Assembly (NCBI RefSeq): GCF_014855515.1
Contig: NZ_JACYFK010000003.1
Coordinates: 248,001 to 312,000, forward strand
Reading direction: 5' to 3'
Source: Euzebyella marina
GTDB lineage: Bacteria; Bacteroidota; Bacteroidia; Flavobacteriales; Flavobacteriaceae
Length of the DNA stretch: 64,000 nt
A model generated the notes under the pieces. It did no database searches, had not been told where the DNA came from, and worked only from the letters and a program-made list of their open reading frames with translations. Numbering within the stretch: the first letter of the stretch is position 1; every line of letters starts with the position of its first letter. A program made the translations under genes and the position numbers. Of the stretch, positions 17,857 through 27,517 are shown piece after piece.

Positions 17857-18708
17857 ATGAGTTCTAACCTAATTGAACAAGAGCTTCAATTGCTCTTGAA
17901 AAATAATTTGGATTCTGAAGCCTATGCTTGGCTTCAATCCAAAATAGAAAAAATACTCTCTTCCAATTCGACCAAAGACCTATATCTAACTTATAGCCTG
18001 CTAGCCGGTAAAGTAAATGCCAAATCTATATTGGCTATTGAAGCATCACCTGAAATAGGTGATTACCTCATGGTTCAAAAAGCAAATTTGCTTGAAATAG
18101 CTAGAATCTATCTTTTGGTAAAGGTTTTAAATGAGAATGCCGAATTTTTTGAGCCTAAGGTCGCTAACCTTATTCAGGTAGCCGACACCAGTGAGCTGGT
18201 AACATTTTTGAAATTCATGGTGCTTTTACCAAATGCCGAGAAGTATAAAAATGTTGCTGTCGAAGCACTTCGCACGAATATAGCAACCGTTTTTGAGGCG
18301 GTTAGTATGGGTAATCCGTATCCCGCAAAGTATTTCAATGACCAACAGTGGAACCAGATGTATTTGAAAGCCGCATTCATGCAGCTTGATCTTTCGAAAA
18401 TTCTGGATGTCGATACAAGAGCCAATAAAGATTTGGCAAGAATCATTTCTGATTATGCCCATGAGCGTTGGGCCGCTTCTCGAGATATTGATCCTTTATT
18501 CTGGAGACCTGTTACAAATTATGTAGATGAAAACATTTTAGGCGATGTGAAGAGACTGTTGGATAGTGAAAAAGATTCGGAAAACAAGGCAGGTGCCTTA
18601 TGCTGTTATTTTTCCTCTAACGGTGGCGCAAAATCACTACTGGCAAATTACCCTCAACTTAACGACCAAGTGGCCAAAGGTGCCATTACTTGGAATAATG
18701 TAATATGA
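17857..18708 (+). CDS. eboA: EboA domain protein
   Basis: This 283-residue helical protein is the first member of the ebo cluster. The ATG at 17857 (MSSNLIEQELQLLLKNN) is chosen because the upstream in-frame extension is basic, unlike the family and lies across the probable promoter. Family-like segments include DRDARAN-like VDTRANKDLARIISDYAHERWAASRDIDPLFWRPV near residue 195. No enzyme motif or signal peptide is visible. The ebo genes act in the handling or export of a cryptic metabolite (shown in cyanobacteria for scytonemin precursor traffic). The stop overlaps the eboB start. Confidence 0.85.
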   Translation: MSSNLIEQELQLLLKNNLDSEAYAWLQSKIEKILSSNSTKDLYLTYSLLAGKVNAKSILAIEASPEIGDYLMVQKANLLEIARIYLLVKVLNENAEFFEPKVANLIQVADTSELVTFLKFMVLLPNAEKYKNVAVEALRTNIATVFEAVSMGNPYPAKYFNDQQWNQMYLKAAFMQLDLSKILDVDTRANKDLARIISDYAHERWAASRDIDPLFWRPVTNYVDENILGDVKRLLDSEKDSENKAGALCCYFSSNGGAKSLLANYPQLNDQVAKGAITWNNVI

Positions 18709-19622
18709 TGATTATGGAAGATAAAATGATGATAATCGACCCCCATGTGCATATGACATCGAGAACGACCGATGATTATGAGGCAATGGCCGCAGCAGGG
18801 GTAGTGGCAATAATAGAACCTTCTTTTTGGATGGGGCAACCTAGAACACAGGTCGGCTCTTTTCAAGATTATTTTAGCAGTCTGGTGGGCTGGGAAAGGT
18901 TTCGGGCCAGCCAGTTCGGCATACAACATTATTGCACGATAGGGCTGAACTCTAAGGAGGCTAATAATGAAGCCTTAGCTGAAGAGGTAATAGAGCTTTT
19001 ACCGTTGTACCTGCACAAAGAAAATGTGGTCGCCATCGGTGAAATTGGGTATGATGACCAAACACCTGCTGAAGATAAATACTTTCGAATGCAGCTAGAA
19101 ATGGCCAAGGAATTGGATATGGTCGTGCAGGTTCACACCCCTCATCGTGATAAAAAGGCAGGTACCATAAAAAGTATGGAAGTATGCCTTGAGCATGGTC
19201 TTGACCCCTCAAAGGTCATTATCGACCATAACAATGAAGAAACGGTAAAAGATGTACTTGACCGTGGTTTTGTTGCCGCTTTTACTATTTATCCAAAAAC
19301 GAAAATGGGCAATGAACGAATGGTAGAGGTGGTCAAAAAGTTTGGAAGCACCAATATCATAGTTGATAGTTCAGCTGATTGGGGCGTAAGTGATCCGTTA
19401 GCTGTTCCAAAAACGGCCTCTTTAATGTTAAAAAGGGGTATTGCCAAAGAAGATGTGGTGAAAACATGTTATCAAAACGCCTTGGATGTCTTCGGATACA
19501 ATGGAAAAATGAAGGAAGAAGATTGGTTAAACCCCAAAGGTATCAATCAAGCACAGCTATTTAATGATAATAGTGTGCTTAGAGGGCAAGAGCCTCGAGT
19601 AGATGCAGACCAAATTAAGTAA
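18705..19622 (+). CDS. eboB: EboB, TatD-like metal-dependent hydrolase
   Basis: This 305-residue TIM-barrel hydrolase has the metal motif DPHVHM near residue 12, a conserved Glu in AIGEIGYDDQ, the His in VQVHTPHRDK, then IIDHNNEE and DSSADWG. It differs from housekeeping TatD and matches the ebo-cluster type. It may start at ATG 18705 (overlapping the eboA stop as ATGA) or at 18726. The substrate is unknown. The stop overlaps the eboC start. Confidence 0.88.
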   Translation: MMIMEDKMMIIDPHVHMTSRTTDDYEAMAAAGVVAIIEPSFWMGQPRTQVGSFQDYFSSLVGWERFRASQFGIQHYCTIGLNSKEANNEALAEEVIELLPLYLHKENVVAIGEIGYDDQTPAEDKYFRMQLEMAKELDMVVQVHTPHRDKKAGTIKSMEVCLEHGLDPSKVIIDHNNEETVKDVLDRGFVAAFTIYPKTKMGNERMVEVVKKFGSTNIIVDSSADWGVSDPLAVPKTASLMLKRGIAKEDVVKTCYQNALDVFGYNGKMKEEDWLNPKGINQAQLFNDNSVLRGQEPRVDADQIK

Positions 19623-20524
19623 TGAATAAGGTTGTTCTGGGGTACGCCCGTTTGGCAAGACCGGCAAATTTACCTACGGCTGCGGCCGATATTTTTGCCG
19701 GTGTTGCCATTGGTCAGGCATTTATTGGTGAAATAGGGCTTACAGATTTTTCGACCTCATTCTGGATTGAGTTTGTGTGTCTTGTTTTCGCTTCGGTTTT
19801 TCTATATGCCGGGGGTGTCATACTCAATGACGTATTTGATTATAAATTGGATAAGGTTGAGCGTCCTGAACGCCCGATACCTAGTGGCGTGGTGTCCTTG
19901 AGAAATGCCTCTTTGTATGGTTCTTTGGCAATGTTGATTGGGCTTGCCTTGGCCTATTCGGTTTCTTTCCTGTCCGGTCATATTGCATTGGTTTTGGCGC
20001 TCACGATTGTACTCTATGACGCGGTAGCAAAGAAAAATGGATTTTTTGGCCCATTGGTTATGGGGTTGTGCCGCGGATTGAATCTCATACTCGGTATATC
20101 CATTCTGGCTAACTTTGAGTTTGTCTGGTTGGCGGTGATTCCTGTTGTTTACATTTTTGCCATTACGCTAATAAGTAGAGGTGAAGTGCATGGTAAGAAC
20201 AAAGGCCATATCATATTGGCCGGTGTATTGTATGCATTGGTGATTATGGCGTTATTGGCGGTATCTTTTTGGTATACGCAAACATTTTGGGTTACGTTAT
20301 TGTATATAGCATTTTTTGCTTTTATGGTATTTCGGCCTTTATATAAAGCTTATATGGACAATTCTCCTAAAAATATAAAGGGAGCGGTCATGGCCGGAGT
20401 CATATCTTTGATTATACTCGATGCTTCTATTGGGGCAACATTTTCGTATTGGTGGTATGGACTGGTCATATTGGCCTTGCTACCTATTTCGAAAAGTCTT
20501 GCGAAACTGTTTGCAGTTACGTAA
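19622..20524 (+). CDS. eboC: EboC, UbiA-type prenyltransferase
   Basis: This 300-residue polytopic membrane protein has about nine predicted spans. The first Asp-rich prenyl-diphosphate motif is NDVFDYKLDKVERPERPIPSG near residue 76 and the second is YDAVAKKNG near 137, both intact as in UbiA enzymes. In the ebo cluster it is proposed to prenylate or anchor the transported compound; the acceptor is unknown. It shares a base with eboB and is 11 bases from eboD. Confidence 0.9.
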   Translation: MNKVVLGYARLARPANLPTAAADIFAGVAIGQAFIGEIGLTDFSTSFWIEFVCLVFASVFLYAGGVILNDVFDYKLDKVERPERPIPSGVVSLRNASLYGSLAMLIGLALAYSVSFLSGHIALVLALTIVLYDAVAKKNGFFGPLVMGLCRGLNLILGISILANFEFVWLAVIPVVYIFAITLISRGEVHGKNKGHIILAGVLYALVIMALLAVSFWYTQTFWVTLLYIAFFAFMVFRPLYKAYMDNSPKNIKGAVMAGVISLIILDASIGATFSYWWYGLVILALLPISKSLAKLFAVT

Positions 20525-20535
20525 GTATTTAAATT

Positions 20536-21702
20536 TTGATGATGATAAAAACGATTGAACAGAATTTTGAAGTGGCCTATCGCTATAGGCTATTTTTTAC
20601 AGAAGGCGTATTTCAGACTGATAATTCACTCTTTGAAAGCCTGATTAAGGAATATAAAGATGAGCCGGTCAAATTATTGTTCGTTGTAGACAATGGCGTG
20701 GTAGAGGCGCATCCGAATTTATTAAAAGAGATAGATACTTACTGTAAGCAATTCTCACAAAACTTGGTACATACCCATAGTTTGGTAGTTCAGGGTGGTG
20801 AAGCATGTAAAAACGGTGAGAAGTATGTAAATCAAATACTCGACGGAATCAATGATTACGCTATTTGTAGGCATTCTTTTGTGGTGGTCATTGGCGGAGG
20901 AGCCGTTATTGATATGGCTGGATATGCCGCGGCAATAGCACACAGGGGAGTAAAATTGATTCGTATTCCGACTACGGTATTGTCGCAAAACGATTCGGCA
21001 GTGGGTGTTAAGAATAGCATCAATTTCTTCGGAAAAAAGAATTTCGTAGGTACGTTCGCGCCACCGTTTGCTATCATAAATGATTCTCTGTTTCTAAAGA
21101 CATTGGAGCAACGTGACTGGATTTCCGGCGTGGCCGAAGCCCTGAAAGTGGCGCTTATCAAAGATGTTGATTTCTTTAAATATATCGAGGATAATGGTCT
21201 CGCTTTGAGTGAGCGAAATATGGAGGTCATGCAATACACCATTTACAAGTGTGCCGAGATGCATATGCAGCATATAGCCAAAGGGGGTGATCCTTTCGAA
21301 AGTGGGTCTTCAAGGCCTTTGGATTTCGGCCATTGGTCTGCCCATAAACTCGAGCAAATGACCAACTATGAATTACGCCATGGTGAAGCGGTGGCTAAGG
21401 GCATCGTACTAGACGTGGCCTATTCTTACCTTACCGGATTGATATCTGAAAGTGATTTTAATCGTGTGGTGTCTGTATTTCAGAGCATTGGGTTCGATTT
21501 GCGTTTTCCAATTAGTACAGAAGATGAAATTGACAGACTTCTAAAAGGTATTCAAGAGTTTAGGGAGCACTTGGGCGGTAAATTGACCATAACACTTATT
21601 TCAGCCTTGGGCGAGAAACATGATGTTCATGAAATTGATGAAGCCCTTATGAAAAAGGCCCTAAATTTGGTTAACGAAATCTCCGAATCAAAAGCAGTTT
21701 AG
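20536..21702 (+). CDS. eboD: EboD, 3-dehydroquinate-synthase-like cyclase
   Basis: The 388-residue protein belongs to the sugar-phosphate cyclase superfamily. The NAD-binding VVVIGGGAVIDMAGYAAA is near residue 117, followed by RIPTTVLSQNDSAVGVKN, the GVAEALKVALIKD helix, and the zinc ligands in FGHWSAHKLE and LRHGEAVAKG. The family makes carbocyclic products from sugar phosphates. This clade is tied to the ebo locus rather than to the shikimate pathway, so it should not be called aroB. Start choice among three adjacent ATGs is open. Confidence 0.9.
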   Translation: MMMIKTIEQNFEVAYRYRLFFTEGVFQTDNSLFESLIKEYKDEPVKLLFVVDNGVVEAHPNLLKEIDTYCKQFSQNLVHTHSLVVQGGEACKNGEKYVNQILDGINDYAICRHSFVVVIGGGAVIDMAGYAAAIAHRGVKLIRIPTTVLSQNDSAVGVKNSINFFGKKNFVGTFAPPFAIINDSLFLKTLEQRDWISGVAEALKVALIKDVDFFKYIEDNGLALSERNMEVMQYTIYKCAEMHMQHIAKGGDPFESGSSRPLDFGHWSAHKLEQMTNYELRHGEAVAKGIVLDVAYSYLTGLISESDFNRVVSVFQSIGFDLRFPISTEDEIDRLLKGIQEFREHLGGKLTITLISALGEKHDVHEIDEALMKKALNLVNEISESKAV

Positions 21703-21704
21703 CA

Positions 21705-22901
21705 TTGTATATAAAAGAAAATTTACAGCTTACCTATTGTACCAACGTTCATCCCGGCTCCAATTGGGATACTACTTTCAAGAGTATTGAGCGTCACGTA
21801 CCTGAGATAAAGAAAGAAGTTTGTAGCCATAGACCTTTTGGTTTAGGCCTTAGATTATCCAACATAGCCAGTGAAGAACTTGGTATTGAGGGTAAATTAC
21901 TTCAATTTAAAAAATGGCTTGACGATCAAGGAGTATACGTGTTTACGATGAACGGCTTCCCTTACGGAAACTTTCATAATGAACGGGTGAAAGACGATGT
22001 GCATACTCCTGATTGGACCAAGGTAGAGCGTCTTACGTACACCAAGCGACTTTTTGACCAGTTATTGATATTACTTCCAGAGGGATTATCCGGGGGAATA
22101 TCAACCTCACCCATTAGTTATAAATATTGGCATAAAACACCTGAAGAAACCGACAAGGCATTTCAAAAGGGTGCTCAGCATCTCTTAGAAGTGGTGGTTC
22201 ACTTAAGGGATATAGAACAAAGACAAGGCACTTATTTACATCTCGATATAGAACCAGAACCTGACGGGTTGATGGAGAACAGTGATGAGGTAGTTAAATT
22301 TTTTGCCGATTACTTGATTCCGTTAGCTAAATCATATTTGACTGATAAGTTAGCAATCGATGAAAGTGAGGCTGTTCGATTAGTGCACAGGCATATTACT
22401 GTTTGCTATGACATTTGCCATTTTTCACTGGCTTTTGAAGAGCCTCAAGAAACTTTTGAGAAATTAGAAAAGTCCGGTATTAAGATTGGTAAAATACAGG
22501 TAAGTGCTGCGTTGAAGATTATATCTGATGAGCACAATAATGAAAAGATATGGAAGGCCCTATCGCAGTTCGATGAGCCTGTTTACCTGCATCAAGTGAC
22601 TGAGAGAATAGACGGAAGGGTTAAGACCTATAGCGATTTACCTGAGGTGTTAGAAGAAAGAAAACCTTTTGAAGAATTGAGGGCACATTTTCACGTTCCT
22701 ATTTTTCTTGAAAGTTTTGGAGAGTTGTATTCCACCCAAGACCATATTGTCAAGGTCATTGATTATATAAAAGGGAATGCTGTTTCCGAGCATCTAGAAA
22801 TTGAAACCTACACTTGGGACGTACTCCCGCCTGCTCTAAAGAGAGATTTAAATGAATCTATCGTTAGGGAATTGAAGTGGTTCTTAGAAAAGTACAACTA
22901 A
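21705..22901 (+). CDS. eboE: EboE, metabolite traffic protein (xylose-isomerase-like TIM barrel)
   Basis: This 398-residue protein starts at TTG 21705, two bases after the eboD stop; no ATG fits the N-terminus YIKENLQLTYCTNVHPGSNW. It resembles sugar-phosphate isomerases/epimerases (GLGLRLSNIASEEL, LHLDIEPEPDGL, VCYDICHFSL, KIQVSAAL). The reaction is unknown, and metal ligands of the AP-endonuclease-2 fold appear retained. It abuts eboF with no gap. Confidence 0.88.
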   Translation: MYIKENLQLTYCTNVHPGSNWDTTFKSIERHVPEIKKEVCSHRPFGLGLRLSNIASEELGIEGKLLQFKKWLDDQGVYVFTMNGFPYGNFHNERVKDDVHTPDWTKVERLTYTKRLFDQLLILLPEGLSGGISTSPISYKYWHKTPEETDKAFQKGAQHLLEVVVHLRDIEQRQGTYLHLDIEPEPDGLMENSDEVVKFFADYLIPLAKSYLTDKLAIDESEAVRLVHRHITVCYDICHFSLAFEEPQETFEKLEKSGIKIGKIQVSAALKIISDEHNNEKIWKALSQFDEPVYLHQVTERIDGRVKTYSDLPEVLEERKPFEELRAHFHVPIFLESFGELYSTQDHIVKVIDYIKGNAVSEHLEIETYTWDVLPPALKRDLNESIVRELKWFLEKYN

Positions 22902-24281
22902 ATGAAGAAAACAGTTGTCATAAATGTAGTTGGTCTTACACAACGGTTGATTGGTGAGCATACTCCCTTTTTGGAGGCTTTTCTAAAAAATGGGAGGTCC
23001 GCCCATATCGATCCGGTGGTTCCAGCGGTGACCTGTACGGCGCAAGCTACCTATCTGACGGGAAAAACACCCTCGGAACATGGTATTGTGGCCAACGGAT
23101 GGTATTTTAAAGATGAATGCGAGGTAAAGTTTTGGAAACAATCGAACAAGCTGATTGAATCTGAAAAAATTTGGGATAAACTTAAATCGATAGATCCGCA
23201 TTTTACCTGTGCCAACCTTTTTTGGTGGTATAATATGTACTCGAATGCCGATTATGGTGTAACGCCCAGGCCTAATTATTTGGCCGATGGTCGTAAGATT
23301 CCAGATTGTTATTCCCATCCGGCAGAATTGAGAGATACATTACAAGATGAATTGGGTACCTTTCCTTTATTTCATTTCTGGGGACCCAAGACTTCCATAA
23401 AATCTAGCCAATGGATAGCGGATGCCGCTATTAGAACCGATCAACTTCACGATCCTACTTTATCATTGGTCTATTTGCCTCATTTAGATTATAACCTTCA
23501 GCGTCACGGTCATGATTTCAAAAAGATTAAGAAAGATTTGAATGAAATCGACGCGGTAGTAAAAAAGCTGGTAAATCATTTTAAAGAGCGTAATGCGCAA
23601 GTTATTATTCTTTCGGAATATGGGATAACCGATGTTGATAACCCGATTCACTTGAATAGAATTTTAAGGTCTAAGGGGTATATTTCAGTACGAGTTGAAA
23701 GAGGTCTGGAGCTTTTGGATGCAGGAGCGAGTAAGGCTTTTGCCGTGGCCGACCATCAAATCGCGCATATCTATTTGAATGACCAATCTGTAAAACAGGA
23801 AGTGAAGACGCTATTAGAGTCTATAACTGGTGTTGAAAAAGTACTTACCGGTGAAGAAATTGCTGCTCATGGTTTGGCCCATGAACGCGCAGGTGATATA
23901 GTCGTGATAGCCGGACCATCTTCATGGTTCACGTATTATTTCTGGCTTGATGATGCTAAAGCTCCTGATTATGCCCGAATGGTCGATATTCATAAGAAGC
24001 CAGGCTATGATCCAGTAGAAATGCTCACCAATCCTAAAGACAAACTGGTGATGTTAAAAGTGGCATGGAAGCTTCTAAAGAAAAAAATGGGTTTTAGAAC
24101 CGTGTTGGATATTATTCCGCTTGACGCAAACTTAGTAAAAGGTTCTCATGGCCGGGTACCTGAAGACAAAGCCGACTTTCCTATATTTATTTCAGATAAT
24201 CCAAGTTCGGTTTTTGAAAAAGAAATCAAGGCAACTGATGTTTTTTCTATTTTGGAGAAGCATATTACCGAAGAAATATGA
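22902..24281 (+). CDS. eboF: EboF, alkaline phosphatase/phosphodiesterase-family protein
   Basis: This 459-residue protein is of the nucleotide pyrophosphatase/phosphodiesterase family. The nucleophile Thr probably lies in PAVTCTAQATYLTGKTPSEHG (residue ~45). Other metal-site segments are LPHLDYNLQRHGHD, LSEYGITDVD, AVADHQIAHIY and GSHGRVPED near the C-terminus. It is cytoplasmic by sequence (no signal peptide). It may remove a phosphate or nucleotide group during ebo metabolite handling, which is inferred. It overlaps the downstream TMEM220 gene by four bases. Confidence 0.88.
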   Translation: MKKTVVINVVGLTQRLIGEHTPFLEAFLKNGRSAHIDPVVPAVTCTAQATYLTGKTPSEHGIVANGWYFKDECEVKFWKQSNKLIESEKIWDKLKSIDPHFTCANLFWWYNMYSNADYGVTPRPNYLADGRKIPDCYSHPAELRDTLQDELGTFPLFHFWGPKTSIKSSQWIADAAIRTDQLHDPTLSLVYLPHLDYNLQRHGHDFKKIKKDLNEIDAVVKKLVNHFKERNAQVIILSEYGITDVDNPIHLNRILRSKGYISVRVERGLELLDAGASKAFAVADHQIAHIYLNDQSVKQEVKTLLESITGVEKVLTGEEIAAHGLAHERAGDIVVIAGPSSWFTYYFWLDDAKAPDYARMVDIHKKPGYDPVEMLTNPKDKLVMLKVAWKLLKKKMGFRTVLDIIPLDANLVKGSHGRVPEDKADFPIFISDNPSSVFEKEIKATDVFSILEKHITEEI

Positions 24282-24631
24282 ACAGGTTATTTAAAATTAT
24301 AGGTGTTGTATTTGCAATTCTCTGCCTTTGGGCAGCGTATTTGCAATATAACGACCCTGATGCTTTTCTGTGGTACATTATTTACGGCTTGGCCGCTATT
24401 GGCTCCCTTCTTTTTGCCTATGGAAAATTGAACTTTATGTTCTCTATTATTCTAAGTTTTCTTTATTTGTTGGCTACGGTTTTTCTTTGGCCCGATCAGT
24501 TTGAAGGTTTTACCATTGGTGAAGGTGATATTGAAAACATTGAAAGGGGTCGTGAAGCGGTAGGTATGTTAATTGTAGCGACGGTATTTCTAATTTTTTC
24601 GTTGAGGCTACGATTTCAAAAAAATAATTAG
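24278..24631 (+). CDS. TMEM220-family membrane protein
   Basis: The 117-residue protein has about four membrane helices and the TMEM220 signature YLQYNDPDAFLWYIIYG near residue 22. The function of the family is unknown. Its ATGA overlap with eboF makes it part of the ebo transcript and therefore a candidate accessory gene of this cluster. It is convergent with dnaX, six bases away, with no obvious terminator between them. Confidence 0.85.
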   Translation: MNRLFKIIGVVFAILCLWAAYLQYNDPDAFLWYIIYGLAAIGSLLFAYGKLNFMFSIILSFLYLLATVFLWPDQFEGFTIGEGDIENIERGREAVGMLIVATVFLIFSLRLRFQKNN

Positions 24632-24637
24632 ACCAAA

Positions 24638-26503
24638 TTACAGATCAAGGTCAAAAGTTTGGCGTAGCAAATCTATCGCCGGATTCTTTTCCCTTAGTTT
24701 TTCATATTTCTCTTCAGGGGTAAAGGCAAACTTTTTCGCTGTTTCCTCATTGACCGAAATCTTAAGTTCAATAAAATAGTTATCGAGGTTCGACTTTAAA
24801 TATTCCATTAGGTCATATTGCTCTCGCTCGATTTCCTTTTTCATGGTACTATTTGGTAGTTCTATCCAAATAGTGGTTTCGTTTATAAGTTTAGGTACAT
24901 CGGTATTGAGATTTGAAGCTAGAATTTTCCGTCCTTTGGCATCAATTTCCTTTACAAAATCGTTCCAATGCATTAGCATGTCCTCTTCTGAAAATGCAGT
25001 TTTTGGCAATTTGCTTAGGTCAACGCTAACATCTTTACGATTGTTTTCGTGTTCTTTTTTTGTCTTTAAACTCGAAATTGAAAGTGCCGATACCCTTTTT
25101 TTGGCAATGTCAAGTTTTAGTTTCTTCGCTTCTTCCGATAACTCCGGTTGCGCTTTTTCTTTCTTTATTTCAGGTTCGGCAATTTGAGAACGAATAGGTT
25201 GATTATGCTTATATGAAGAATTAGCTTTTTCTTCCCTTGGTACGTTCGTTTCGTCATCAGAATTAGAAAGAACAGTATTGGCAGTCTCAGGTTCTATTTC
25301 GGCAACCGTTTCTTTCGGTGAAACCTCACTTACAGTACTAGTGGGGTCAGATTTCGTGCTTTTCTTCGACCGGTAATAACTTGCCGGCGCTATCGTATTG
25401 ATAGCAGCAGAAGAATCTAAGTTGCTGCTAGAGTTTTTTTTTTCGGCATCAAAATCTATTGATGCCAGTTTCATTAAGGTAAGTTCGACCAAGAGGCGTT
25501 GATTTCTACTGGTCTTATATTTTAAATCGCAATCATTGGCCAAATCAAGAGCCCTTAATAAAAAGGAATTTGATGTTTTTTTAGACTGTTCAAGGTAATT
25601 CTTTTTGGCGCCGTCACCTACTTCTAAAAGATTGATGGTGTCTTGATGTTGGCATACCATCAAATCTCTAAAATGCGAAGCGAGACCGGTAATAAAATGA
25701 TGTCCATCGAAACCAAAAGATAATGTCTTATTGTACAATAACAACAAGGCTGGTATATCATGGTTCAATATTAAATCGGTTGCTTCGAAATAGGTATCGT
25801 AGTCTAACACGTTGAGGTTTTCGGTAACTGCCTTACGTGTAAGGTCTTTACCCGAAAAACTGACAACGCGATCAAAAATCGATAAGGCATCGCGCATGGC
25901 ACCATCGGCTTTTTGTGCGATAATATGCAATGCATCTTCCTCAGCGTTAATACCTTGGTTCTCGGCAATATACTTTAGATATTCCGCAGCATCTTTGACC
26001 GTAATTCTTTTGAAATCGAAGATTTGACAACGAGAAAGAATCGTTGGAATGATTTTGTGTTTCTCAGTGGTCGCCAGTATAAAAATAGCATGCTTTGGTG
26101 GCTCTTCAAGTGTTTTAAGAAAAGCATTAAAAGCGGACTGAGATAGCATATGCACCTCATCAATAATGTAAACTTTGTATTTACCTATTTGAGGAGGAAT
26201 GCGAACTTGGTCAATTAGATTGCGAATATCATCGACCGAATTGTTAGATGCCGCATCGAGCTCAAAAATATTGAAGGCAAAATCTTCATCTTCACTTTCG
26301 GTACCGTCTTGATTGATTTTTTTTGCCAAAATACGGGCGCAAGTGGTTTTGCCCACACCTCTTGGGCCACAAAACAGAAGCGCTTGGGCCAAATGGTTGT
26401 TATCAATGGCATTAGTAAGGGTGTTGGTAATTGCCTGTTGACCTACAACATCTTTAAAGGTTTGGGGCCTATATTTTCTTGCCGAAACTATAAAATGTTC
26501 CAA
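24638..26503 (-). CDS. dnaX: DNA polymerase III subunit gamma/tau
   Basis: This clamp-loader ATPase of the replicase starts at TTG 26503 (MEHFIVSARKYRPQTF), the conserved flavobacterial N-terminus. A TTG at 26536 would lie at the predicted transcription start. Walker A is GPRGVGKTT near residue 43, the Walker B DEVHMLS near 118 and the sensor/SRC-box LSRCQIFDF near 158. The zinc-finger cysteines of E. coli gamma/tau are absent here (segment KKINQDGTESEDEDFAFN). A Ser/Thr-rich linker and a C-terminal tau-like domain follow. No obvious frameshift site was identified. Confidence 0.95.
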   Translation of the reverse strand: MEHFIVSARKYRPQTFKDVVGQQAITNTLTNAIDNNHLAQALLFCGPRGVGKTTCARILAKKINQDGTESEDEDFAFNIFELDAASNNSVDDIRNLIDQVRIPPQIGKYKVYIIDEVHMLSQSAFNAFLKTLEEPPKHAIFILATTEKHKIIPTILSRCQIFDFKRITVKDAAEYLKYIAENQGINAEEDALHIIAQKADGAMRDALSIFDRVVSFSGKDLTRKAVTENLNVLDYDTYFEATDLILNHDIPALLLLYNKTLSFGFDGHHFITGLASHFRDLMVCQHQDTINLLEVGDGAKKNYLEQSKKTSNSFLLRALDLANDCDLKYKTSRNQRLLVELTLMKLASIDFDAEKKNSSSNLDSSAAINTIAPASYYRSKKSTKSDPTSTVSEVSPKETVAEIEPETANTVLSNSDDETNVPREEKANSSYKHNQPIRSQIAEPEIKKEKAQPELSEEAKKLKLDIAKKRVSALSISSLKTKKEHENNRKDVSVDLSKLPKTAFSEEDMLMHWNDFVKEIDAKGRKILASNLNTDVPKLINETTIWIELPNSTMKKEIEREQYDLMEYLKSNLDNYFIELKISVNEETAKKFAFTPEEKYEKLREKNPAIDLLRQTFDLDL

Positions 26504-26538
26504 TCCGGTACTTTTTCTAAATTCAATAGTAATCAATA

Positions 26539-26546
26539 CAAATATA
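26539..26546 (-). promoter_or_regulatory. -7 box of dnaX
   Basis: TATATTTG on the minus strand fits TAnnTTTG. Transcription would start near 26532, leaving a leader of about 30 bases to the TTG at 26503, which supports that start. Confidence 0.5.
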
Positions 26547-26611
26547 AAAATAGGTGGTGTTCAATTGGTCTATTTCATGAGGATAAAGTCTTTATTTATC
26601 AACAATTGGTC

Positions 26612-26619
26612 TAATTTTG
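26612..26619 (+). promoter_or_regulatory. -7 box of rnpB
   Basis: TAATTTTG fits TAnnTTTG exactly. The expected start, seven bases on, coincides with the 5' strand of RNase P RNA helix P1 at 26626. Confidence 0.6.
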
Positions 26620-26625
26620 CCGGCG

Positions 26626-26950
26626 AGCAGGTCACCTTGTCGCTGCCTTTTCAATTTTCTTTGGAAAGGGAGAGGAAAGTCTGGACACCATAGTGCGGCA
26701 TAGCGGGTAACACCCGTCGCTCGCCGTAGGCGAACAGGACAAGTGCAACAGAAAGAATGTACAGGTAATGCTGTAGTGAAATCAGGTAAACTCTATGCGG
26801 TGAAACGCCATGTATATCAGTGTTTGAGGGCTGCACGCCCGAGCTGAAGGGTAGGCGGATGGAGTTCGACAGTAATGTCGAAACTAGATAAATGACAAGG
26901 AAGTTTTCTTTGGGAAGCTTTACAGAATCCGGCTTATGGCCTGCTTTTTT
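26626..26950 (+). ncRNA. rnpB: RNase P RNA (bacterial class A)
   Basis: The conserved 5' core GAGGAAAGTC begins at ~26671, followed by the GGACACC and TAGCGGGTAACACCCG segments. The universally conserved ACAGAA...GGCTTAT element is near the 3' end. P1 can form between AGCAGGTC (26626) and GGCCTGCT (26945), followed by a T-run. It is the catalytic RNA that trims tRNA 5' ends. It is divergent from dnaX and convergent with rsmD. Confidence 0.93.
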
Positions 26951-26962
26951 ATTGGTTTGATT

Positions 26963-27517
26963 CTACTGGTTTTCTTCTTGCGGTAGTTCGAAAAAACTAA
27001 ACGTGCTTCCTCCGTATTTTCTTTTTTCGCTAAAATTGGCGAGGTGTGAAAGGTCCATTTGACTGGCATGCTCTACAATTAGGCATCCCCCTGATCCCAA
27101 TAAGTTATTTTCAAATGTAAGGTTAGGTAGTTTTTCGAATTCTTCGAGCGATAGATTGTAAGGTGGATCGGCAAAAATAATATCTGCCGGGGCGGTCATT
27201 CTTTCTAAATATCCAAAAACATCAGCCCTAATTGCGTTTATAGGCAATTCAAGACTTCTTGCCGTCTGTTCAATAAAGTTAATACAGCCTGAATTAGCAT
27301 CTACCGCTGTTATTGCCCGGGTACCTCTAGATCCAAATTCGAAGGAGATATTACCTGTACCACTGAACAAATCAAGAACTTTTATTTCATCAAAATAATA
27401 CCTGTTGTTCAATATATTGAACAATGCCTCTTTCGCCATATCGGTAGTTGGGCGAACAGGTAATTTTTTAGGTGCGTTGATTCGCTTTCCTTTATGTATT
27501 CCGGAGATTATTCGCAT
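26963..27517 (-). CDS. rsmD: 16S rRNA (guanine966-N2)-methyltransferase
   Basis: This 184-residue SAM-dependent methyltransferase carries the RsmD start MRIISGIHKGKRINAPK, the SAM loop VLDLFSGTGNISFE near residue 45 and the catalytic DPPYNL at ~117. The size is typical. It shares one base with the upstream DUF3822 gene, so these minus-strand genes form an operon. Confidence 0.94.
   Translation of the reverse strand: MRIISGIHKGKRINAPKKLPVRPTTDMAKEALFNILNNRYYFDEIKVLDLFSGTGNISFEFGSRGTRAITAVDANSGCINFIEQTARSLELPINAIRADVFGYLERMTAPADIIFADPPYNLSLEEFEKLPNLTFENNLLGSGGCLIVEHASQMDLSHLANFSEKRKYGGSTFSFFELPQEENQ

Noticed and set aside
20536-21702. Annotation of the cyclase as shikimate-pathway aroB
   Set aside because: It sits inside the ebo operon and fits the ebo-type cyclase; a housekeeping aroB is expected elsewhere.
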